From: Beroe forskalii
Taxonomy: Eukaryota > Ctenophora > Nuda > Beroida > Beroidae
Direction of reading: 5' to 3'
Assembly (NCBI GenBank): GCA_011033025.1
Contig: WFMF01000197.1
Span: 248,001-312,000 of the forward strand
Length of the DNA stretch: 64,000 nucleotides
The notes under the pieces: model-generated
What the model saw: the letters and a program-made list of their open reading frames with translations, nothing else
Told to the model about the DNA's origin: nothing
The model's database searches: none
Shown here: in pieces, positions 55,574 through 64,000 of the stretch
Layout of the letters: the number at the start of each line of letters is the position of its first letter
Position numbering within the stretch: the stretch's first letter is position 1
Translations under genes and position numbers: made by a program

Positions 55574-57820
55574 ATAGGACAACCAAAACTCCCCGACTAG
55601 CGCATTTCAAAATTTTGGGTGCTTTTATTTTTGTGATGTTTGCATTTGAGTGCTGCTTGTGTGTGTGGCGTTTGATTTTGTGGCAATGGGCCACACGTGC
55701 TAAGGACACATGCCTTGATTGGCATCTCTCTGTACTTGTGGTTTATCTGATATCATTATTGTAAATATATATAATATTGTTTCAAAGCCCTTATGGGTAC
55801 CCCACCGTGGGTTTTCAACAAAAAAAAGCCAACTATCTATTAACGGAAGTCCACTATCAGTTAACGGCGCTGATTCTCGAGAGGGTCTGTCAACGCCAGA
55901 CAAACTTTTTTGAGTCCCATTTGTTCCAATTTCTCTGTCCCATTTGTCCCAAATGTCCCAATTGTCCCAGTCCACTTTCACTTTTTGAGTCCCATTTGTT
56001 CCATTTTTACTGTCCCATTTGTCCCAATTGTCCCATTTGTCCCAAATTTCCCTGTCCCAATCCACTTTTTCTTGAGTTTGAGACAATTGGGACATGGACA
56101 GTGAAATGGCTAAAATCAAAAAGGGTGATCGTTTACATATTACATAATCATCTCAGTAAAACAAGAAAATTCAGTAAAACAAGAAAATTAATATTTGCGC
56201 CTATCTTTACAGGACAATTAAATATATAACATAGCACGAAATATAGGCTAGTATGCCTGCACCATCTCAAAGAGCTGTGAAAAGCTTAAGGGGCACAAGG
56301 GTACTCGTGCTGTTCGCTATTGTGTACACCACAACTCAAGCTGTTCCACGTTTTAATTTTGTATAGCAACTTTTATTACTAGGTTTGATTGCTGTTGCTT
56401 AGGCAGGTACTTATCTTTGATGATGATGCAGACTTCTCCAGCATTGATTTTATGGTTCTATTTTGAGAAGCCTTTGGACTTGTTTGTAAAGAGGATCATT
56501 TTTACTATTTTGTCTTTAATATTCTATCAAATAAAATATAGCAAATCAATTTATTAATCAATCAACAAACAATAAATAATAAAATGGGCAACTATTAAAG
56601 ATCAAAAATGAGATGAGGGCCAGTCAACCTCGATACCTACCTAATACTATTGAGTTTCATTGGGTGTAGATTCATCATTCACATAAGAGAGCTACAGTCC
56701 AACAAAAAAGAAAAAAAGAGAAAAATTATCCAGGAAAATGGCGCCGCGCCGTACACGTTCATAGTAAACACGTATATCCCTGTGTGGCTCGCACGGCGCG
56801 CTTATAATCCCCGTAGGGAAGCGCGCGGCGCGTACACACACCTTTGCGGGCTAAGGAAATTATGTTTCAATTTTGGAAAATTCTGATAAAAATATTTACA
56901 TTGAAGAACGTTTTGAAAAATGTTGCTGAAAATGTCAGTTTTAAGTCGGTTTTCTGAAAATTTTACCAAAAAATATTCTCCTAACTAGGAGCTTGCCGCG
57001 CCGCGCACTCCGTGCGCAAAAACCAGGGTCTTGGTTAGGGCAGCAAAAATTGAAAATTTTTGGCACAAAATTTCAAAATTTGTGTCGAATTTTGGATATT
57101 TTGATACGTAATCAACCACAAAACCCCCTCCCCTTTAACAAACAAAATCATTTGAAAACACACAGTACACACATCCCCCTAGAACTGTTAGTGAGAAATA
57201 GGGCACTGGTTTAGCGGCTTGCCGCGCCGCGCACTCCGTGCGCGAAACCAGGGCGCTGGTTAGGGCAAGCCGCGCAGAATAGAGTTGTTTGACGCGCGCG
57301 AGGGGTCAGGCAACGCCTGAAAAGTCATTTTATAAACCAAATTATTCCTATTGATTTTATCATCACTCATATCTCTTCCACTTCCATTGATCTCTATTTC
57401 CAATACCCCTTTCTCTAAACTGTGATGCTCAAAGTTCCAGAGTTCTGGGTGGCCAAGCCTTGCAACCAAAACCTCGCCAGTCTCTCTTGTCCCCTGGTGA
57501 TGGAAAAGCTCATCACAGTTGATAAGGGACTAAGGGAGGACCTTGTATCTGATGATTCACAGTTTATAGTCTCTTCCCTCTCCACTCCGATCTTTGGATT
57601 AGAAAATCTAGTAAATTTTTAATTTCGTCTGCAGGGTAACCACTGATGCAGGGTAACCACTGATGATTCACAGTTTAGTCTCTTCACTCTCCACTCCGAT
57701 CTTTGGACTAGAAAATTTAAATTTATAATTTCTTCTTCAATTTAAACACCCCGAAAGCTGAGGTAGGTATTGGACTGAAGATGCCTGCACACCACTCATC
57801 TTGGTGTGACTCACTTGGAT
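55574..57820. other. Repeat-rich spacer
   Basis: No gene supported. The region 55,905-56,065 is built of TGTCCCATTTGTCCCAATTG words (7-9-bp units). A 37-codon plus frame at 56,252 looks signal-peptide-like but has no context. The word CTTGCCGCGCCGCGCACTCC followed by GTGCGC occurs at about 56,992 and 57,221, each time followed by an ACCAGGG(C/T) and TGGTTAGGGCA string. Confidence 0.55.
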
Positions 57821-57939
57821 CCTACTGCACTCCTCATTGCATTACCTAAAGGGATTATGTTGGTGTTCAAGTACGGAGTTGGAGAAAAGTCTTGCAGATT
57901 GATGTGTTGAAGAAAGTTTTCTTTTTGATTCAAATAATT
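57821..57939 (-). repeat. Inverted repeat, right copy (partner at 53,956)
   Basis: Reverse complement of the 53,956-54,072 segment. It contains GTTCAAGTACGGAGTTGGAG and AAAAGTCTTGCAGATTGATG. Confidence 0.75.
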
Positions 57940-58744
57940 TCAGTAGAATAGTATTCAGTAGAATAGTGGAGTATAGTGTGTGGGTTAGATTACTTTATTG
58001 AAAGTTGTTTGTTTCACTGCATCAATGATCAATCACATCAAACAAATAATTTCTTGTTAGAAAATATAGCCATCTTTGCAGTCAAGCCACAGAACCCTCC
58101 AACAGCCCCAAATGCTTTCATATCAGAGGGCTAGGACCAAATAAAGCATGAGACACCAAAAATGATATGGTGTAATGAAAGCTAACCATGTTATGATGTT
58201 GAATATATTTGATGGCTGCCTAACACTCCCCCAACCACAAGATGTAGTGTGTTAGTTTCAAAAGCTCTTAGTTCATCAAGGAAATTAAGTTTCTCAATGT
58301 CTTTTTCCTGTTTAGGGAATCTAAAGTTCCATCTGGTTCAGACAAGATCAAAAGATCAAGTCACCTTTGCTTACTTCTAAACATAAATCAGGCTGCAACT
58401 CCAAAGAGACAAGAATGAACCTGAGAACCTGTGGCACACCGAATTTATTTTATGTTTGTCATATATACCCATACACCTTTATAGATAAGACTTTGGATTT
58501 ACCATAATTTTAACTTTTGCCTTACCTGTGTCTATTGCCTAACACAAACTAGCTGTTCACTTTGGGGCTCAGTTTGCTGCCTTCCGCAGTGTACTTGCTC
58601 AAATTACTTGCCATCACTCACCCAAGGCTTAATGGGGGACATCTATCCAAGGCACTCTTGTAGGAATAAATTCTTTGTTGTGACTAAATTAAATGATTAA
58701 ACATTTACTTCCATAAAACATCACCCCCATATTAACAATATAGG
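57940..58744. other. AT-rich spacer upstream of the FERM gene
   Basis: No repeat array or exon is evident. It probably holds the promoter and 5' UTR of the FRMD4-like gene. Confidence 0.45.
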
Positions 58745-60614
58745 ATGGCTTCTAGCAGCAATACATACATAGTGCTGCTCCTTGATGGAAGACAATACTC
58801 CTGTAAGCTGAATAACAAGACTCATACTGATGAATTATTTGAAGGTGTTATATCATACCTTGGAATTCAAGAAAGGGAATATTTCGGTCTTTGTTATATC
58901 AGTGAACCAGGGAAATATAGAGAGTGGATTGCATTAGAGAAGCGATTGGTTTGTAATTTTTATGATTATGTTTTTTACTAACAGTGATATATTGTTATAA
59001 ATGTTATCTTATGTATGTCTGACTTGAAGGATGTTGAACTGTTTTAATTTACTTACATTTACACATTCAGAGATGAATTTTGAAATAGTATGATTGCAAT
59101 TTAATTGATGTAATTATATCAGATTGCTATGTTGATAATTTATAAGGATTTCTCTCCATCAGGGTGAGCATGATTTACCCAGAAGCAATGGTAATATTGT
59201 TATACACTTTGGAGTCAAGTTCTACATTGATAACATCTGCTGGCTACATGATCCAGCAACTGTAGAACAGTTTTACTTACAGGCATGTTTCATCTTCTGC
59301 TGGCAATACAGCAACAAAACTTTCATAGCATTTTTATTGTTGAAAATTTGTGTTATAGCTGTGTTACATACACAGAATGTTTTTATAGTTTAGTTAAACT
59401 TAAACTACCTGAGACAGAAAGTTGCTGTGGTAGGTTACAGAAAAATCTTCTATATCTATCAAGCTCCTTTTTAGGCTCGGGAAGCTGTTTACACTGAACG
59501 ACTCCAATGTGACAAAGATCTTGCTCTAAAGCTAGCTGCTCTGGCACTCCAAGAAATAAGAGGTGACTACACAACTGATGATGCTGCTATGAAAATCCTC
59601 CAGAAACACAACCTATTGGCTCCTGGCTCTCCTCCAAACTCCTATCAAGAGGTGTGTTTAGTAGGCTGCACTTTAGACTATGATTTATGATTATTACAAA
59701 TCAGGAGTAGAAGCAGCTTCCAGATGACAAAGTCATGTTTTTATGAAATTTGATGTTTCATAAAATTAGTCATCTCTCATTCATATCATAAATTATTCAT
59801 AGTACAATTGTGTCCATCGACTAATATACCAATAATATATCAATACTTAATAATGTGTACTGCAGTTGACAGGAATGTTTACCATCCGTTTATCATCAGT
59901 TAGTTGGAGTGTTTAACTAACTCATAATGTCCTCTTCACATTACATGATAATTATATTACTCTTCTTCTTATATACAATCCTATACTCGAATATGAATCC
60001 TATATATTATATTAGAATAATTTATGGGAGCATTATGGGCTCACTATCTGGTCATGCTAAATTAATTCTCTGCCTAACTTTTATTTCTAGTTTTGTATAC
60101 CAACAAGTGTAAGATGTAAATTATTCCCTATTCGTCGTGCATACACTGGTGAAACTGTAAAGTCCAAGCTTCCTAATGCCATATCTCGATGCTCAATGAC
60201 TTCTCGCCCCAGGGTGCACCTGAGTGTATAATAAATATGTAATTATGAATTAACCATGCTCTAGGACTTGTAGTACCGCAGGTCACTAATCGACGCAATA
60301 TTTATTGGCCGACCCCTTCACACAATTGAATTAATTAAGCTCTAGTAGATGGTGGATTTGTTAAGCTCCACGGGTGTAGCATACTTCGTCATGTCACCAT
60401 GACCTGGTATAACATGCATATATACAGTGTATTGAGTATCAGAGACTGAGCACGTGTTTAATTAATTAGTGTTTTGCGGGAGGGCATTGAGCACTGATTC
60501 TCTGATTGATTGGACAGCTCTATGAGCAGATTGTATCTCGTCCTGAGCTACAGAAGTCTTCGACATTTGCAGTGGTCTGGACTGGATACAGGATACTTCA
60601 ATCTCTGGAACCTG
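58745..60614 (+). CDS. FRMD4-like FERM-domain protein, first four exons (partial)
   Basis: Exons 58745-58948, 59163-59282, 59475-59651 and 60518-60614 join in phase to 199 residues. Exon 1 gives YIVLLLDGRQYSCKLNNKTH, then QEREYFGLCYI, the ubiquitin-like F1 lobe. Exon 2 gives GVKFYIDNICWLHDPATVEQ and FYLQ. Exon 3 gives REAVYTERLQCDKDLALKLA and LALQEIRGDY, the start of the helical F2 lobe. Exon 4 gives LYEQIVSRPELQ. The L-L-D-G-R, F-Y-I and Q-E-x-x-G-D motifs and their order are closest to FRMD4A/B, membrane-cortex scaffolds that link cytohesin and Par3 in polarity. Intron 2 begins with the rare donor CAG|GCATGT (GC-AG). The donor after 60,614 (GTCGAA) is weak. The rest of FERM is not visible before the satellite at 61.7 kb. 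Confidence 0.8.
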
Positions 60615-61685
60615 GTCGAAAAGAGTGTATCGCTTCAATCAATGTAAACTATACAATGTTCATTTTAGATTCTGGTAAAAATGAGAAAATGTACACCGAA
60701 CATAATGAAATGTAAACGATACAATGTATAATTTACAATGTATATACATTGGGTACACTGCATGCGAGCCTGGTATACAAACACACATACACTGTAATGG
60801 AAGTGATTTACATCAGGAATAATGGAAATACCATCGCGCAGACGTGTACCTTTGTGGATAATTTACTTAATTGCTTTGTAAAATTATATGGTAATTAGGT
60901 AGCCAGGCCGTAGTCTGCACAGCAGGATTTCTGTCTTGTGTTGTGAAATATACGACACACGATCAATTGGTGGGTATGATGGCGTCACTGCCATAGGTTT
61001 AGGTGGCGATTTGATGACCTAGAAGTGCCTATCGTTTGCACGCAGCACTAGTTCTGTCTTGTGAAATAATATCCTCTACTGACTCCCACTTCTGACAGCA
61101 AAATAGAATGTTATCTATAGCTATAGACACATCGGCAGCGCTTAAATTTCAATTTCTATGACTCTATGATTGAGTTTAGATGAGAAACTAATTAAAGAGA
61201 TCATGCTAAAGTCTAGTAGCTGTGAAGTTAACTATTATTTATCAACTACTTAACTACACTATGTATTGGACATTAACTTAAATGAGCATCTCACAATAAT
61301 CTTCCCTGGAGCATCTTCCCTATATAGGTACTACTCAATTCTACACCTACCTCTCTCTAGTAAACCTGGAAATTCTCCGCCATATCTTGGGTTTGTGCAC
61401 CTGCAGCTGATTATAAACAGTTGTTTTGTGACATTCGAGTTAGAGGGATGGCGTCTAACAACCATGGCCAGATCATTGGAGAATAAAAACGGGTGTATAC
61501 AACGAGATGGCAAGTGAAAAACACCTGTTTTCCCATATTGGTTTGCATGAAATCCCAGAACTTGCTGCACATGCTGACCAGTCAGTCTGTCTGTCCGTTA
61601 CAGGTGGCTTCTCACTTGACCACTCCCACTGATTAATTGCCCCGGACACCGGTCCATTAAGGAATTAGGGGGCATAGATCCGTTT
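60615..61685. other. Possible intron of the FERM gene, no exon seen
   Basis: AT-rich with repeats of TACAATGT near 60,650-60,760. I could not find the expected next FERM exon on the plus strand. Confidence 0.45.
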
Positions 61686-62833
61686 GCCACTTTGTCCAGG
61701 CGCCAGTCTAATGCAGGTCTAGCGCCGGTTTAATGCAGGTCTAACGCCAGTCTAGTGCATGTCTAATGCAGGTTTGGCGCCGGTTTTTTGCAGGTTTAGC
61801 GCCGGTTTAGCGCGGGGCCAGCGCCAGTCTAATGCAGGTCCTGTGCCACTCTAATGCAGGTCTAGCGCCGGTTGAGCGCGGGTACAGCGCTGGTGCAATG
61901 CAGGTCTAGCGCCGGTTTAATGCAGGTCTTGTGCCAGTCTAGTGCCACTCTAATGCAGGTCTAGCGCCGGTTTGGTGCAGGTCCAGCGCTGGTTTAGCGC
62001 GGGTGCAGTGCTGGTCCAATGCACCTCGGATGCTATCTCAATATTACTTATGCATTTTATACAGATTTGGCGCCGATTAAATTATGCAGGTTTGACGTCG
62101 TTTCATGCATGTTTGGCGCTGTTTTAATGCAGGTGCAACGCCATTCCAATGCAGGTTAGTTACCACCGTTAGCCATGGTAACGTCCGTTAGCGCCCATCG
62201 GTAACCATTGTAACATACGTTACTACATTAGTGACCAGTGACCACCGTTTACCATGATAACCCACGTTAGTTACCATCGGTAACCATGGTAACCCACCTA
62301 AGTTACGACCGGTAACCATGGTGACGTACGTTAGCTACCATCGGTAACCATGGTAACCAACGTTAGTTACCAGGTCGGTAACCATGGTAACGTTCGTAAG
62401 TAACCACCGGTAACCATGGTAACGTTCGTCAGTTACCACAGATAACCATGGTAATGTACGTAAGTTACCATCGGTAACCATGGTAACCTCTGTTAGTTAA
62501 CACCGGTAACAATGATGAAGTACGTTAGTTACCACCGGTAACTAGAATTGAACATGCTAAACCTGCATGAAACTGGCGCCAAACCCGCATTGGAATGGCG
62601 TTGCACATGCATTAAAACAGCGCCAAACATTCATGAAAAGACGTCAAACCTGCATAATTTAATCGGCGCCAAATCTGTATGAAATACATAAGTAATATTG
62701 AGATAGCATCCGAGGTGCATTAGACTGGCGCTGACTCCGCGCTGGACCTGCACCAAACCGGCGCTAGACCTGCATTAGAGTGGCACTAGACTGGCACAAG
62801 ACCTGCATTAAACCGGCGCTAGACCTGCATTGC
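61686..62833. repeat. Inverted satellite with X-box-like centre
   Basis: Left arm: about 20 units of 18-20 bp, GGTCTAGCGCCGGTTTAATGCA. Centre (62,150-62,540): repeats of ACCGGTAACCATGGTAACGT. Right arm: the left arm in reverse complement (CCAAATCTGTAT, CGCCAAAC, GCGTTGCAC and GAGATAGCATCCGAGGTGCA all pair with 62,020-62,140). The whole is a large fold-back structure that resumes at 63,926 and runs off the window. Confidence 0.85.
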
Positions 62834-62841
62834 ACCAGCGC

Positions 62842-63917
62842 CCCAGTGACAGAACACAGTCAGCACCTCGCCGATCCCAAATTTCAGGAGTATCAAATCA
62901 CGTCTTCCATCACCAGCATAATTGTTACCGAAATTATACCTTATCAATTTTTTATCGTCTCACAGCATGGCATGAATCTACTCAGCGAGCGTGTTTCGTT
63001 CATTGATTTTTTATGGCGATCACGCATTGCTGTGCGCTGGGTACATGACACAAAGTCAAAAGCCGAGGTATTTGTGGGACTACCTTGCTGACCGGAGAGC
63101 AGCAAGGTATTTGACACGTAGATACGGCACTTACAATAGTAATAGATGATGCACTTATAAATGCACTTATAAATATTTTCCTTGTGTTTGAATAATGAGC
63201 GTAATTAAGCAAAGAATTGTGAACTTATGACATCAAAATACCGTCAAAATGTCATAGTCCATCGCAACGAAAAGTTTTGCAGCTATCAGATAATGTCTTC
63301 ACACTCAGATCAGTGTTTTGCCATTTTCAGAGCGGAGACGTGATTTCAGATCACGTCTGCACGCTCAGATCAGCATTTTGCCACGCTCAGCGCGGAGACG
63401 TGATTTTCAAATCACGTCTCTGCTCTGAAAGTGGCAAAACACTGATCTGAGTGTGAAGACATTGTCTGATAGCTGCAAAACTTTTCGTTGCGATGGACTA
63501 TGTCATTTTGACGGTATTTTGATGTCATTGGTTCACAGTTCTTTGCTTGATTGCGCTCATTATTCAAACACAAGGAAAATGCTGAGAGTGGTAAAACGCT
63601 GATCTGAGAGTGCAGACGTGATCTGAAATCACGTCTTCACTCTCATAACGATTTTAGTCATTGCGGGAGCTATAACGACATTTTCTGACCAATATCGATT
63701 CCAAAGCCATGCCTACATTAAGCTATGAATATGATAACGTGCCGTGCGAAATGGTGTATTTATTCAACGACGAAATTTGGTGAAATTGCCAATGTCATGA
63801 ATCGCCCTTTTGCGTCCAAAGCTATTATATAGTTCATTTTTCGCCAAAATCACGTCTCGAGAAGGCCGACTTGTCGCCACGCTGAGCGTGGCAGATCAGC
63901 AGTGTTCTGTCACTGGG
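62842..63917. mobile_element. hAT-like non-autonomous element inserted in the satellite
   Basis: Perfect 16-bp inverted ends, CCCAGTGACAGAACAC and GTGTTCTGTCACTGGG, are flanked by an exact 8-bp direct repeat ACCAGCGC at 62,834-62,841 and 63,918-63,925. An 8-bp duplication is the mark of hAT-type transposition. The 1,076-bp interior has no transposase. It contains an inner inverted repeat (about 63,165-63,590) with CATCGCAACGAAAAGTTTTG and repeated GAAATCACGTCT and GATCAG hairpins. Confidence 0.88.
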
Positions 63918-63925
63918 ACCAGCGC

Positions 63926-64000
63926 TGTACCCGCGCTAAACCGGCGCTGGACCTGCACCAAACCGGCGCTAGACCTGCATTAGAGTGGCACAGGACCTGC
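63926..64000. repeat. Continuation of the GCGCCGG satellite
   Basis: The units CGCGCTAAACCGGCGCTGGA and CTGCACCAAACCGGCGCTAG continue the right arm interrupted by the hAT-like element and run off the window. Confidence 0.85.

Noticed and set aside
1-64000. tRNA, rRNA or other structured RNA genes
   Set aside because: I looked for A/B-box pairs and cloverleaf-compatible stretches by eye and found none convincing; a covariance-model scan would be decisive.

Overview
This is nuclear DNA of a multicellular animal. The coding exons are short, bounded by GT/AG introns, and set in AT-rich, repeat-dense DNA. The genes are animal families: an ANTP-class homeodomain, RING/NHL (TRIM-type), BTB-BACK-Kelch, the WAVE-complex subunit BRK1, the autophagy factor ATG13 and an FRMD4-like FERM protein. 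Merlin-type and non-LTR transposon fragments and many fold-back elements are also present. I cannot name the species; an early-branching or other invertebrate lineage fits best. Exon models were built by hand from frame, phase and splice motifs.

Layout. 1-1,010: E-box-rich satellite. 1,939-5,425 (minus): coiled coil and complete six-blade NHL propeller of a TRIM-NHL-type gene. A RING pair at 26,403-26,787 (minus) and a possible 39-nt coiled-coil exon at 19,670-19,708 may be its upstream exons; the genes between would then be nested in its introns. 7,278-17,976 (plus): four tandem paralogues of a small secreted protein of a family I cannot name, each with one signal-peptide exon and one domain exon. 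21,298-21,888 (minus): PAN/apple-like secreted protein followed by a 13-bp minisatellite. 23,722-25,924 (plus): complete Kelch-like gene. 28,776-30,590 (minus): complete five-exon homeobox gene with an eh1/TN-like repressor motif. 36,256-36,362: cluster of five CACGTG E-boxes and a CRE. 38,205-47,446: tandem duplication carrying two intact BRK1 genes; copy 2 has a 3.6-kb fold-back element inserted just upstream of its start codon. 47,873-49,089 (minus): intronless, frameshifted ATG13. 50,200-55,600: Merlin transposase fragment, non-LTR retrotransposon ends and an intact ORF1. 58,745-60,614 (plus): first four exons of an FRMD4-like gene. 61,690-64,000: large inverted satellite with RFX X-box-like repeats, split by a hAT-like non-autonomous element with an 8-bp target duplication.

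The most striking signal is in the NHL gene. One 1,405-nt intron consists almost wholly of about 38 extra copies of its own 5' splice junction and four extra copies of its own 3' splice junction. Nearly every copy is a juxtaposed AG|GT site. Removing the copies leaves an intron of about 46 nt. Smaller arrays touch splice junctions or coding ends elsewhere: another acceptor and the last exon of the same gene, the Kelch-like gene's 5' acceptor side and second donor, homeobox intron 4, and the donor-like end of secreted paralogue 2. Together they suggest that tandem-repeat growth repeatedly starts at exon boundaries in this genome.
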